DNA from: Locusta migratoria
Lineage: Eukaryota; Arthropoda; Insecta; Orthoptera; Acrididae
DNA length: 64,000 nt
Assembly (NCBI GenBank): GCA_026315105.1
Contig: CM048744.1
Span: 344,623,668 to 344,687,667, forward strand
Direction: 5' to 3'
Of the stretch, positions 10,195 through 21,465 are shown in pieces. Numbering within the stretch: the first letter of the stretch is position 1; each line of letters starts with the position of its first letter. The notes beneath the pieces are model-generated. The model saw only the letters and a program-made list of their open reading frames with translations. It was not told the DNA's origin and did no database searches. A program made the position numbers and the translations under genes.

Positions 10195-10580
10195 TCTTTT
10201 TTTACGGTCATTCAGTTAGTACAATCCGCTCTAAGCAAACCAAGCATCATTTTACACAATGCAGCAAGAGTTTTACAGCCTCATCTGTTACATCCAGTCA
10301 ACTTAATACAAGTACTATGGTAAAAAAGTTCATCACGGAGTCTGCTCGTTTCTTTGTGTAATATTGTGCTCAGGTGTTGCTTTTATTCCATTTTATACCG
10401 CCGCCAAACTTTAAAGTCAGATTCCGCCTCCTTTTTTGAGTCTGTTATTTATAAAGTTACTTAAATGTGTCAGTCCACCAAGTTACTTTCCTATAATATT
10501 ACAACGCTAGTGAAACTTTAAAACCGCCCCCCGAACATTAACAACCACTCCAACACCTGATCGGAAGAAAGAAAAGCGCA
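10195..10580. other. Unassigned sequence
   Basis: Nothing recognised between the TA palindrome and the mariner fragment. Confidence 0.3.
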
Positions 10581-10589
10581 ATATTACAA

Positions 10590-10745
10590 GGCGATTCTTC
10601 AAGTTATGGAATAGAAAAACGTCACATGCGGCTAAATTCGAACTGTAGGGTGGGTAAGGAGTGCACTTCACGTGGATTTTTGCTTGATATTCAGCAACGA
10701 CATCGGCAACATGCGGCCGCGCCGATATGCCCATCACCCACAAAC
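10590..10745 (-). pseudogene. Mariner-type transposase fragment
   Basis: Within a 139-residue minus-strand frame (10507-10926), residues of about 69-110 read ARPHVADVV, then PYPPYSSNLAACDVFLFHNL. This corresponds to the DNARPH and PYSPDLAPCD blocks of DD34D transposases, with the DN of the former and the SPDLAP core altered. Only this part is recognisable. Confidence 0.55.
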
Positions 10746-10959
10746 ACGTCTCGTGTGTAATATTTCTGTCACCAACGCGTGGGCGGCACCCAATGAAATG
10801 TTCAGTATTGTAGAAAGTGGTCTTACGGTAATTCATCGATCCTCTTTCACAATGATAGCAACAGTTTCCTACCAGTATATGCCTAGAGTATGACAACAAG
10901 GAAATAGGAGAAGTTGAAAGTGTCAAATTCTTAGGATTACAGCTGGATAATAAATTTAA

Positions 10960-11942
10960 CTCTTTCAGTCTTGGTGGTTAGTGTTACGATCACGGTACTT
11001 CTATTCCACGGCATCTAGCGATAAACGGTTGAATTAGTATGTCCGTTTGGACTGTGCTTCAAAACAAATGACAGATTCCGGGAACATTGCATGAATGTCA
11101 GTGCTAGACAGTGCTAGTTGCATTGAATATAGCGCTAACGTACCTTGTCTCGAGTGTCTGATAAAAACACCAATTCAACGGGTACGTAACATGTTTTCTG
11201 CAATGTATTTTATTGAACGTATTCTCATAGACCTATTTTATGTGTGTTGGCATGCAGGTACTGTTACTTTTGTGTTTTCGCTGAGTAGTTACAAAGGGAA
11301 TGTAAGCAAACTGGGAACTGCAGTCCTCTTCACGCCCAGACCTCGACAAGCTGATTCTGAAAGACTTCCGGAGAGAAGTATATCGGGGCCTACTGGCACC
11401 AGCATATGTCAAACACAGGCCGGATTCAGTGAACAGCAGCTGTAATTCCGCGGCCTCCTCTCCAGGACCTGCATTTATAAAACGCCACAAACCTACAGTC
11501 CCGCAGGGAATTCGTCTAGAATCCCGTCGCCATCAACCTGAAAGAAGCACATCAAGAAGATGCTGCAATTGTAGCACTAAAATATCTCCCGTGCGTACTG
11601 TATGGTAGTGTAGTACATGTAAAGTACCTCTTTGCTTACGCAATGGTAAAACATGTTTTGCAGATTTTCATAAAAAATAATTTGCTTTTGTTAGTTTTGT
11701 ACGTTTGTAATGATGATTCGTCTAATAAATAACGTTCACAATCATCCTAGTATTATTTATAGCAATAGTCATGGTGGTTAGCGTTAGTGACCACCTCAGT
11801 CCTTGAAAGCCTGAATATCTATATTATGTTTCAGTTGTAACAGTTGCTTCAATGAACAGACATTGCTAATTATGTTCCTATTGTACAAGTGTGAACAGAC
11901 ATTGCTAATTATGTTCCTATTGTAAAAGTGTGACTGAAAGAG
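10960..11942. mobile_element. TTAA-flanked non-autonomous element inside LINE-C
   Basis: CTCTTTCAGTC at 10960-10970 and GACTGAAAGAG at 11932-11942 are exact inverted complements, and TTAA lies on both sides (10956-10959, 11943-11946). The TTAA duplication and excision-like boundaries suggest a piggyBac-type MITE of 983 bp. TGGTGGTTAG recurs near both ends (10972, 11772). No transposase is recognisable; the 116-residue frame at 11095 shows no domain. Confidence 0.75.
11854..11931. repeat. 39 bp tandem duplication
   Basis: GAACAGACATTGCTAATTAT and the following 19 bases occur twice back to back with one mismatch, just inside the right end of the TTAA element. Confidence 0.9.
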
Positions 11943-12839
11943 TTAACTGGGAGGAGCATACCACAGAACTGCTGAAGCGCCTAAACAAGTCCCTGTTTGC
12001 TATTCGAATGTTGTCAGATATAGGAGACATAAAAATAAAAAAAAAGCTAGCATATTATGCATACTTTCACTCCATAATGTCATACGGGATTATTTTCTGG
12101 GGCAACTCATCAGGTAAAGCAAAAGTTTTCAGAGCACAAAAACGTGCGTTACGAATCATTTGTGGCGTCAACTCAAGAACCTCACGTAGAGGGCTATTTA
12201 AGGTACTGGGGATACTTACTACTGCTTCCCAATACATTTATTCTCTAATGAAAAGTGTCCAATATTAAGCAGTACACATTTTCAATAACATGCCAGCAGC
12301 CATAAAAAATTTAACTCACAGTAAAGTACAGTTTGAAAAGAGTCTAAAGGATTTTTTGGTGGCCAACTCCTTCTACTCCATTGATGAATTTCTTACCAGA
12401 AGTGAGTGATTGTAACTTATTGTATATAATATTCACAAATATGAATACTGTGTTCTGTTTGACTTCAGTACAAGTTTTGTGCAGTAATGTAATCATTGTA
12501 AATCAGTGTAAAAAAAGTAAGATAAAAAAAATAAAAAATAACAAAAAATATAAAAGAAAGTAATTGCTAAGAATTTTAATATTCACCTAGCAAATTAGTA
12601 AGTAGTAATAAGTTTTTGTGTCCTTTAAAATGTAAATATTTTTAAGATAATTGTTTTTCCTGACCAATTCCACATTCACAAGGGTAATTACATTTGGGGT
12701 CTGTGGAAGGTACATTAACACATATGATCTCTTTTTGTAAGTATATATTGTGTATTTTGTTCTGACATGTTCTACATCAAAGAGGATTCCCTCAATTCGC
12801 ATCTCCTGGATCGAAAAGTACATCTAATCATTTAATCTC

Positions 12840-13991
12840 TAATCTAGTGTCGATGCTTTTTTCCGTAAGAGCAGTAACCGAAGCACCGGGTCCACCTTCC
12901 TTTCTTTCTCTCCCCTCTTTAAAAATTTTAAATAGGGTTTTGAGGCAAGAAAATGTGTCCGGCCGGAATTTATAAAAGTCTGCAAAATGTCCTTTTTTGG
13001 GTTCCGAGAAAGAAAATTTATTTTTGTGTCATTGGCAACATGTTTATTTCGCACTGCAGTTCCAAACTGTTCGCAACTATTACGCGCATACACAGAGTGA
13101 AATTGCCGTTCACAATTTCGCACTGCGCATGGGTCTGACAGTTGCAAACGATTCGGAACTTTTCTGCGAAGGAACCCGGTTGTCTATCCTGTATTCAACC
13201 AGTGCATTCTGTCTTCTGCATTACGTTCTAAATGGCGTTGCTTTTAATATACTTTGTGGTTTAGGTTAAAGCCGTATTGTGTGTTAGAGATCGTAGGTAG
13301 CCTTTTGCTTCAACTTAAATATAACATAATACCGAAGAGAACTTCAGTGTTAAATATGTGCTCCTGGAGAAATACAAATCATTGAAAAGAATGATCAAAC
13401 GAATGTAAGATTGTGCTCCGATCAGCTTTGTAATTTTATAAAAAAATTTAAAGATTATCAAAGGAATCAGAACATACAAGCAGCTGAAGTGTGGTGTGTA
13501 TATTTAAATCAGTCATCTAGTGTTGTTAGTTATTCTGAACTGCTGAAAATTGTAGACTTCTTTTTTTCTGTAACAGGTCATAATGCCGACACAGAACCTA
13601 TGTTTTCTCTTGTGAACACACAGTGGACAAAAGACAGGAATAGATTTAAAATAAACTATAATGTATGTGTACAGTCTAATTTCAAACATTTGAAATGCCT
13701 GAACTTTTCTCAGTACTAGATAAAAAAAACTCTTGAGAGATATTTCGTCGTCCACCAAATATAGTTGGTTCAAAAGTGAATAAGACAAGAATGAGACAAT
13801 TGAGAGTACTAAGAGGAATAAACTGTCAAGGTTCATAATATTTCGTTTTCCAACAACCACACAGGGTTACTGTTTTAGTTTGTAATAGTTTTACGTGGTT
13901 CATTAATAAAGTTGTAAATTACATTATGTTAAAGTGTCCTCTTTTTTTATGAACTGTCCTCTCTTTTGGTGATGAACATATGGTAACCCTG
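12840..13991 (+). mobile_element. hAT transposon remnant 1
   Basis: The region ends in GGTAACCCTG (13982-13991), a typical hAT right terminus. CAGGGTTACTG at 13863 is an internal inverted match. It contains a hAT C-terminal dimerisation-domain frame. A left terminus beginning CAGGG was not found upstream, so the left boundary is approximate and may be truncated by or against LINE-C. Confidence 0.55.
13411..13719 (+). pseudogene. hAT transposase C-terminal dimerisation domain
   Basis: A 102-residue frame. Residues about 52-83 read VTGHNADTEPMFSLVNTQWT then KDRNRFKI, matching the hAT C-terminal signature in which a GxNA.xER.FS..N..WT..RN pattern is usual. The ER of that signature is changed to EP here. 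The N-terminal zinc finger and the catalytic core are absent. Remnant only. Confidence 0.65.
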
Positions 13992-14094
13992 ATTTTAAAT
14001 CACCTTCGAACTGTGCCGCCTGTAACGTTGCATACGCCTCAGTTGAAGTTTATTGAGACGAAATCAGTATTTCAAAACCGCGAATTGTAGCTCA

Positions 14095-14790
14095 GTGAAT
14101 TTTCGATGTTATCCGCAAGAGTCATTTACATAAATCGTGAACAGCAACGGACCCACGACACTCCCCTGTGGCACACCTGACATAACTCCTACTTCGGAAG
14201 ACTTCTCTCCATTGAGAATGACATGCTGCTTTCTGTTATCTAGGAACTCCTCAATCCAATCGCACAATTGGTCTGATAAGAGCATATGCTCTTACTTTGT
14301 TCATTAAACGTCTGTGGGGAACTGTATCAAACGCTTTGCGGAAGTGGAGAAACACAGCATCTACCTGAGAACCCGTGTCTATGGCCCTCTGAGTCTCCTA
14401 GACGAATAACTCGAGCTGGGTTTCACACGAACGCCTTTTTCGAAACTCATCCTGATTCCTACAGAGCAGATTCCTAGTCTCGAGAAATGTCATATTCGAA
14501 CATAATACATGTTCCAAAATTCTACAACTGACCGACGTTAGAGATATAGGCCTATAGTTCTGCACATCTGTTCGAGGACCCTTCTTGAAGAGGGGGATGA
14601 CCTGCGCCATTTTCCAATCTTTCGGAACGCTATGCTCCTCTAGAGACCTAAGATACACCACTGCGAGAAGGGGGGCCAGTTCCTTTGCGTACTCTGTGTA
14701 AAAACGAACTGGTATCCCATCAGGTCCTGCGGCCTTTCCTCTTTTGAGCGATTTTAATTGTTTTTCTATCCCGATAAAAACTGGCTAGTG
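14095..14790 (-). pseudogene. LINE-A (jockey/CR1-like) reverse transcriptase palm, broken
   Basis: The minus strand encodes DGIPVRFYTEYAKELAPLL, then WKMAQVIPLFKKGPRTDVQN and YRPISLTSVSCRILE (RT blocks 1-2), then AFDTVPHRRL (the motif A region; the A-block Asp is lost before it). In another frame, a decayed version of the GVPQGSVLGPLLF block lies near 14140-14200. Stops and shifts throughout. This is the RT part that the 3' fragments at 1.2 and 24.6 kb lack. Confidence 0.8.
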
Positions 14791-15154
14791 TTGAACTTAT
14801 CCAAGTATATGGATAGTTCATAAATGTAGAGTAAGAGTTATAGAGGTGTGTTCACAAAAATTATTCATCAATCATAATGTAGACAATTAATGTTGTTATC
14901 TGAAACAACGAGCCAATGTGGTAATATATTTTATAACTTGAGCGCAGTCCCATCTCGACGACGATGAAGTGGTATGTAGTTTTAGGTTGTGGTGGTATTT
15001 ATGTGCTCCTGCCTAACTCAAACCAGGTTCTTTTACTTACGGGACGTGTACATTGTAGAGAGCATCTGAGGATGGCCGCAAGGTATGCTAAAACTGATTA
15101 TGAGTTGAAATAGTTTTAAGAAAGCGATCTAACAAAGTACAACTTTTGTGTATC
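14791..15154. other. Unassigned sequence
   Basis: No gene recognised. CTGAGGATGGCC near 15068 recalls box 1 of the hammerhead-like motif, but the second half is not convincing. Confidence 0.3.
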
Positions 15155-15345
15155 GCCGGGGTCGAGTAGCCGAGTGGTCTAAAGCGTCTCGCTGCGGAGC
15201 GCGCGGTTGCTCGCCGTGGAGGTTCGAGTCCTCCCTGGGGCATGGGTGTGTGTGTTGTCCTTAGGTTAGTTTACCTTGGTTTAAGTAGTTTGTAAGCCAC
15301 GGACTGATGACCACGCAGTTTGGTCCGATAGATTTACATTTTAAA
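15155..15345 (+). mobile_element. SINE-A copy 5, second subfamily
   Basis: Head with GAGTAGCCGAGTGGTCTAAA and GAGGTTCGAGTCCTCC as B box; body with GGACTGATGACCACGCAGTT and TGGTCCGATAGAT. It shares subfamily-diagnostic bases with the copy at 28944. No clear target duplication. Confidence 0.85.
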
Positions 15346-16270
15346 ATGATGATGATTTGCTGTATCCTAGGGCGTAGACCCTCCCGCTAAACAGCCTGGT
15401 CTGACGAATTGCCTACCAGCAAGATGTCCACAGCTTGTCATGAACATGTGTGCAAAACTAAAATCGTCTGGTTGTTGGTGTAGTGCCGGGGTGATACCAA
15501 TGATCACTACACCACTATCGATACAGTCAACGGAACCCCGACCAAATCACTATTACGACACAGCGTAGAGGCAACAGTTCCCGAATCGTAGGTCACCATT
15601 TGCAGGCACGAAGACTATCCGTGCAAACTAAGTTAACGCTCGGCGTGGTGACTGATGGGACCGATCGTACAGTGTGAATATTGGCGTGTGATTCAAAGGA
15701 AATCGAAGAACAAAGTTATTTTTATTGAACAGTTCGTACGGAGTAATCAATTCTATTTTAAATAAATGTAGTTTCCTAGTAATCTGAATTACTTCATCAA
15801 TAGACTTGTAAATTACAGACATCTGTTCAGAAATGTGGTTTCTCACAAGTAGAAGAGAAAATTCGTCTATTTATGACAGGATTTTCTCATGCCGTTTAAA
15901 GTTAATTGCATGAAACTTACAAAAGCAGATAGCAAGGTTATTTCATCACTTTGTTTTTATCTTTCGATTACGGTTTGATATTTCCTGCTATAATTTGCAT
16001 GTGTCTTTTGAGTTTATTTTTCAGTCTCTTTTTATTCCGGGATTATTTCCTTTCCAAGTCGTAATTTTTCGCATTTTTTTCTTCGTCTAAGTCAAATAAC
16101 GAGTTTATTTCCACGCTTTTTCCAAGAACACGGATACAGTATCCTTAAAAAAGTTATTTGCACTGTTAAGATATTTGACATCATTTAGCGAGTGCCAACA
16201 CACCTTTTGGATTAGACTGGTAGTTGGTCCCTTAGATCGATATCGAGGAGACCCTTGTGGATGTAGAACA
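15346..16270. other. Unassigned sequence
   Basis: No gene, RNA or element termini recognised. The stretch 15380-15680 is less AT-rich than the rest but shows no domain. Confidence 0.3.

Positions 16271-16338
<68 letters not shown>
16271..16338. repeat. (TC)n(TA)n compound microsatellite
   Basis: About 20 bp of TC repeats followed by about 48 bp of TA repeats. Confidence 0.9.
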
Positions 16339-16341
<3 letters not shown>

Positions 16342-17530
16342 TTTTTCTTCCTTTTTACAAATTGATATGATACTAATAATATGAATATATACATGATTTG
16401 ATTCTATTCAAAATCCGTCAGTGGAGTAGAAGGAGTTCCTCACTAATTTCAGGCTTCTCTTAAACCTTAATTTGTAGCTAAACTTTTATAGTTGCTGGTA
16501 AATTATTGAAAATCTGTGTTCCTGAGAAGTCGACTCCTTTTTGTACTAAAGTCAGTGCCTTCAAGTCCAAGTGTAGATCATTTTTGTTCTAGTATTGTAT
16601 GTATGAACTGATATGATGATTGTAAAAAATGATATATTATTTATGACAAATTTAATTAAGGAATAAACGTACTGAAAGGCAGTAATTAGTATACCCAGTT
16701 CTATGTCCATCGTTACTAATGTATCATCTACTCTTAATGCTATCTGCTTCAGTTCTTATTTCTCCTCATAATGCATTTGTTTAAATGTCTGGATTACTTT
16801 TCTTAATATATTACAGTTTTCCTTATATTTAGCTATATCGTGAGCATTTGGGCTATTCTTGGCTGACAAGTATGTTTCCCTTTTCGTCTTACAAGAAATG
16901 TTTATTCCTTGTGTAATCCATGGTTTCATTATAGACTTTTGTTTAATTCGAATTAATGTTAGAGGAAAACAGTTTCCAAAAATGATACTTACATTCTTAG
17001 TGACTATGTTATATTTTTCATTCATGTCATGAGCACTATAAACATCTTTCCAGTTGATATTTTGTAACAGTTCTCTCTAATACTCAGTGGTTTTGGTGCA
17101 CTGACTACTCTCCTATATTCAGATTTAGCGGTCTTCATAATCTGCTCATAAAACAAGGAGGTGCGTGTTATGTTCCGATAGGCCACTGATAATCAGTTTT
17201 ATGACATGATTATGTTCCTTTGATTTATCTATAATAATGTTATCAATGACTGTCGTAGAGGACTTAGTTATTTTAGTTGGAAAGTTTAAAGTATGAGTTA
17301 GGTTTAAAGTCAATGTTATTGACTGCAGTAAATATTTACTGGAAGACTGTATAAGAAACTATGTATTAAAGCCATCAGATATCGAGATTTCTTTGTTTCT
17401 TTCCGTAAAATAACCTAGTATAGCTTTGAGACGATTTAAAAATGACATTTTTAAAATTGTAACATCCACCATAAATTAGTAAAAATGATTCCGCTGAACG
17501 TAATGGAGGAATAAATTGATAATAAATTAT
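16339..17530 (-). pseudogene. LINE-C-like element with internal deletion
   Basis: On the minus strand, 17530-17100 encodes a decayed endonuclease C-terminal part (ERNKEISISDGFNT for the GDFN block, TVIDNIIIDKSKEHN, then IISGLSEHNTHLLVL for the SDH block). Then 17025-16756 encodes the linker (MKPWITQGINISCKTKRETY). Then 16560-16380 gives the far C-terminus (KGVDFSGTQIFNNLPATIK). The whole reverse transcriptase between linker and C-terminus is missing, so the copy has a large internal deletion. Confidence 0.65.
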
Positions 17531-18002
17531 ATATTTTAAAGAATTTCTAAATTACTTAAGTGTTGACGGCAGTTAACACAATATAAAGAGATAGAGTTTA
17601 CCTTACGAGATTTCGTTATTAACAGCAACTCGATCGGTTGATTATCCCGAAATAAAAACATTTATGTAGGTAAATCATCGTCATGTGATGTATCTGGACC
17701 ACTTACGCTATCCGGGCAGTTGTCCGTGAGCTAAGGTTTAGTGTAGGGCGCAGCAGAAAAAAAAATAGCTGTTGATTATCGGACTTCGGTTTTCAAACAT
17801 TAACGATAGGAAAGGAAACGCGATTCCAGGTTCTAAGCATTTTTGCATAATCAAAGGGATGGGTCTCATTGAAAGCAAATTCTCAACAATGACTGCACGA
17901 AATAAAAGTCGTAATGGCGTCCAAACCTATTGCATGATTTGCGCTGTGGAAATTACTACGCCAGCTGAAAAATAAATAAACCTTCTTGTTAATGTTCTGA
18001 TT
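17531..18002. other. Unassigned sequence
   Basis: No gene recognised; the 67-residue frame at 17772 has no known motif. Confidence 0.3.
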
Positions 18003-18258
18003 TACGAGGCGCGTCCAGAAAGTAAGTTCCGTTTCAATTTATCTCCGCTGCAGCGCTGCGATTGCAGTTCACTGCAATTAACATAAGACGAACGATTTCT
18101 TTTGTCAAATCTATGGTGAGCTGCTAGATTTGATCAAATAATTTTTGACGAAAGGTATCTTTGATAAAATTTCCGTAATTCACTCTTCAATTTTCCTTGA
18201 GAGATTCTTTTTTGTCAAAGAAAATTTGATAGTGTAATATCGACCTAAAGAAAATCTA
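18003..18258 (+). repeat. Duplicated left end of mariner 1 plus spacer
   Basis: TACGAGGCGCGTCCAGAAAG at 18003 and the following 40 bp are nearly identical to the true left end at 18257. The rest (to about 18256) is AT-rich with repeated TTTGTCAAA / TTTGATAAAA phrases. It is either a solo left end of a second mariner copy or a local duplication. Confidence 0.6.
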
Positions 18259-18411
18259 CGAGGCGCGTCCAGGAAGTAAGTTCCGTTTCAATTTATCTCC
18301 GCAGCAGCGCTGCGGTTGCACATGCGCTGTAGACGATGTGTATCAAGGAGAAGAACGTGCGCCATTTGGAGATCGCTGTCAGTTACGTACTCTTTGTTGT
18401 GCTTGTTTGAA

Positions 18412-19469
18412 ATGTCGGCGTTGATTGAAAATCCCGCCGCCTGTGAAATCAGGTCGGTGATTCGGTCTCTGAATGCGAGGAAAGTGAAACCGAGTGAAAT
18501 ATATCGCAAATTTGCGATGTTTAAGGACCAAATGCGATGAGTGATTCGATGGTGAGAAGATGGGTCCGACAGTTCAATGGCGGGCGTAGTGATGTGCATG
18601 ATGAAGAACGAAGTGGGCGTCCACCTTTGGTTACAGAAGAACTGGTTCACGCGATTGATGACAAGATCCAGGAAACCCGTAGGTTTACAATTAATACTCT
18701 CGCTATGGACTTCCCCCAAATTTCACGATCACTGATGCATGAAATTGTTACGAAACAACTGAAATTCCGTAAACTTTGCTCACGTTGGGTACGAAAGATT
18801 CTCACTGAGCAACACAAAACACAACGGATGTAGTGCACTTGAGTTTTTGACCCGTTATGCTGAAAGCGGCGAAGAATTTCTGAGATGGATAGTCACAGTA
18901 GATGAAACGTGGGTTTCTTACGACACCCCTGAGAGTAAGCGGTAATCAATGGAATGGAGGCAACACCAAAGGTAAGGCCGAACCAAATCATGACACCTCG
19001 GAAAATGATGTACACAGTGTTCTGGGACTGGAAAGGCGTCCTACTCATTGACTTCTTACCGCGTGGTCAAACAATCAAAGTACATGCTTATTGCGAGACA
19101 CTTCGGAAATTGCGCCGTGCAATTCAGAATACGCGACGGGGACTGCTGTCAAAAGGTGTTGTTTTGCTTCACGACAACGCACGACCACACACTGCAAATG
19201 TGACGAAAAACATCCTACAAGGACTTCGCTGGGACGTGTTTGACCATCCTCTGTACAGCCCTGACCTCGCTCCTAGCGACTTTCATCTGTTCTTACATCT
19301 CAAGTCTTTCATTGGCGGTCATCACTTCACCAATGACGACGAGCTGAAAGAAACTGTTTCCAACTGGTTGAAGACACAGGCGGCAGATTTCTATGCAGTA
19401 GGTACACAAAACCTGGTACCACTTTATGACAAATGCCTGCAAAATTTCGGCAGTTATGTGGAAAAGTAA
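18412..19469 (+). pseudogene. Mariner transposase (DD34D), broken
   Basis: Cut-and-paste transposase of the mariner family. Pieces in order: an N-terminal helix-turn-helix part from Met 18412 (SVIRSLNARKVKPSEIY); after a shift near 18540, MSDSMVRRWVRQFNGGRSDV with DEERSGRPP; a stop at 18831; TVDETWVSY with the first catalytic Asp near 18900; another shift near 18940; then LLHDNARPHTANVT and YSPDLAPSDFHLF, with 34 residues between the second and third catalytic Asp. The C-terminus is normal (LYDKCLQNFGSYVEK). At least three disruptions, so dead, although all three catalytic residues survive. Confidence 0.9.
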
Positions 19470-19503
19470 TTTAAGAGTTTTGTGCAATAAAAATTTCTTC
19501 TGT

Positions 19504-19861
19504 GAACACACCAGATGTATTTTGCAGCATTGGCCGTTAATGTTTTATTTTAAAAAACCACAGGTCGATTTCAATCACATAATGATCATCTTCAGTGTCC
19601 TTCAAACGAGCATATGCATGCCCTGAATGTAACTGCAACGGTAAACATAAATTGCAGTGTCTGCAATTTATGTTTACCGTTGCAGTTACATTCATGGCAT
19701 GCATATGCTCGTTTGAAGGACACTGAAGATGATCATTATGTGATTGAAATCGACCTGTGGTTTTTTAAAATAAAACATTAACGGCCAATGCTGCAAAATA
19801 CATCTGGTGTGTTCATCATTGTGTGGTCGTGGAGCACCTCCAAGTAATGGAATCAAACCTC
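19504..19861. mobile_element. Foldback insertion with hammerhead-like cores and 12 bp target duplication
   Basis: Arms 19503-19657 and 19661-19815 are nearly perfect inverted complements around a 3 bp centre, followed by a 46 bp single-copy tail. AATTTCTTCTGT occurs at 19492-19503 and 19862-19873 and marks the target duplication in the mariner 3' UTR. Each arm carries CTGAAGATGATCATTATG followed by TGATTGAAAT, a hammerhead-core-like stem-loop. Such inverted pseudo-LTRs are typical of Penelope-like elements, so this may be a short non-autonomous relative. Confidence 0.8.
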
Positions 19862-19972
19862 AATTTCTTCTGTATCTGTGAACAATTTCATTCTATTACC
19901 AAACGGAACTTCCTCTCTGGACGCGCCTCGTATTTCAATGGAATAACTTTCACTATACGCACATGAATCTCA

Positions 19973-19976
<4 letters not shown>

Positions 19977-20035
<59 letters not shown>
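19977..20035. repeat. Poly(A) tract
   Basis: About 59 consecutive A just outside mariner 1. Spurious poly-Phe frames arise on the other strand. Confidence 0.9.
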
Positions 20036-20037
<2 letters not shown>

Positions 20038-20255
20038 GAACACAGATACGTCTGTATCGGGCGGAAGATAAAAGCAGACAGAAGATGTGAAACCATAGAC
20101 CAAATATAACATAAAGTGCGCGTGACGTCTTTATACTGAAACCAGCGATATCTATAGAGACCACTCACTGAAACCAACGTCTAAGTCACGTGACTCGGGA
20201 CCGGAAGCCGTTCTCATCATTACGAACAATGTGAACAGTTGCAATTTTTCTCAAA

Positions 20256-20457
20256 AATGTTGAAATGTTTGTGAAGCTTATGGAACTTAACTGCGGGGTC
20301 ATCAGTCCCTAAACTTACAAACTACTTATGAACTAACTTATACTAAAGACAACACAAACATCCATGCCCAAGGGAGTATTCGAACCTTCAACGCGGGAGG
20401 CCGCGCAATCCGTAACGTGGCGCTCCAGACCGCTCAGCTACTCCCGTCCGGCGTAAT
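20256..20457 (-). mobile_element. SINE-A copy 6
   Basis: Full-length minus-strand copy of the 7791/9073 subfamily, inserted inside the element at 20095-21465. B box on the minus strand is GAAGGTTCGAATACTCC, slightly degenerate. Confidence 0.9.
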
Positions 20458-21370
20458 TTCTTTCCTTTACAATGAGAATTAAGAGTAGATTTTAACAATA
20501 AACGTATTATCGTATTCCTTTACATATATAGTAGTACAGTTAGCGTTAGTTCATCGTAATTACCGTCATTAATGCGACCTCTACACTTATGACATGTGTC
20601 GTTTCTAGATCAAACGTATTGACAGTTTTTCTTACAAGCAACAAGACTGCTACGTTTAAGCAAATGATTGGTTTTGTTGTACTATGAGTCTTTTAATTTT
20701 TAGCTTACACAGGAGTAGAAATACTTTAACAAGCAACAGAAGTTCTTACGATTCCATGACAATACACGTGAAATGTTTTGCTGTGCTTTTATAAGAACTG
20801 AAATCTGTTCGCATCCATAATGGCCAACATTAACACAATACAAGCGTTTGTATTATATAACGTTTCCTACATACAGCCACGCCAAAACATAAAACAAGCA
20901 TAATATTGGCTATTTACTTTTAATAATAATGTGGTGACGAAATATTATCGATGCACTCGACAAGAAGTGATTTTGTAGGTATAATGAATAGTCTGTATAT
21001 ATCTCTAGCTTTGATTGACGTTATTGAACGCAGATCTGCATCAGAAATGACTTACTTGTTGACATATAAATTCGGCCAAGACTAGCAGACATTACTCGAT
21101 AATCACATTCATAAAGTGGGAAAAACTTAAAGAATTATAGTGCAACATAAATATTGAAGATTTGTATTTCTGTTACTTGTAAAAAGAACTGAAAATACTT
21201 TTCACATGGGCAATTTAAAAAGGCCATTCACCACACTGATATTACCAAAAAGGAGAAATTGCATTACCTTTACTACTACATGTGTAACAGGGGGAAGTCG
21301 TTTTATTGTTAAAATCAACGCTTGATTTCACATGTAAAAGACAAAAACTGTCGCTCATAATGATGAAAAC
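20458..21370. other. AT-rich interior of the long-inverted-repeat element
   Basis: No open frame of note, no domain, no tRNA head. Presumably non-coding filler of a non-autonomous transposon. Confidence 0.35.
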
Positions 21371-21465
21371 TCAGTCACGTGACTCGGGGCAATTTTAGAC
21401 GTTGGTTTCAAACCACAACACGGCAGAGATAGGGACACGCACAGTCTATGTTAGCTTTGGTCTAC

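Larger units (their letters stand above)
10885..12832 (+). pseudogene. LINE-C (jockey-like) C-terminus and 3' end, split by an insertion
   Basis: The plus-strand frame reads YDNKEIGEVESVKFLGLQLD up to 10959 and resumes at 11943 as NWEEHTTELLKRLNKSLFAI, then YGIIFWGNSS, RALRIICGVNSRTS and the end KDFLVANSFYSIDEF. This is the region after the RT palm of a jockey-type ORF2. Removing the element at 10960-11942 plus one TTAA restores the reading frame. A 3' UTR continues to about 12832. The copy is 5'-truncated and lacks the catalytic RT blocks. Confidence 0.8.
18259..19930 (+). mobile_element. Mariner 1 with both inverted repeats
   Basis: Left end CGAGGCGCGTCCAGGAAGTA, right end complementary (CTCTCTGGACGCGCCTCG), both flanked by TA (18257-18258, 19931-19932). 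It contains a broken DD34D transposase and a 358 bp foldback insertion in its 3' UTR. Without the insertion the element is about 1.3 kb, the normal size of mariner. Confidence 0.9.
20095..21465. mobile_element. DNA transposon with ~100 bp inverted repeats, unclassified
   Basis: The left end (ATAGACCAAATATAACATAA) and the complement of the right end (GTAGACCAAAGCTAACATAG) match. The similarity resumes further in at GAAACCAACGTCTAA and GTCACGTGACTCGG (20169-20200 against 21371-21410). The length is 1371 bp including a later SINE. No transposase is recognisable in the AT-rich interior, and target duplication and superfamily are unresolved. Confidence 0.6.

Noticed and set aside
10011..10361. 116-residue frame with YIYIYI repeat
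   Set aside because: It is a translation of the (TA)n palindrome.
11095..11445. 116-residue frame inside the TTAA element
   Set aside because: No recognisable domain; opposite-strand and neighbouring frames are equally open, so it is not supported as a gene.
15060..15110. Another hammerhead-like motif (CTGAGGATGGCC)
   Set aside because: The GAAA box and stem partner are not in place.
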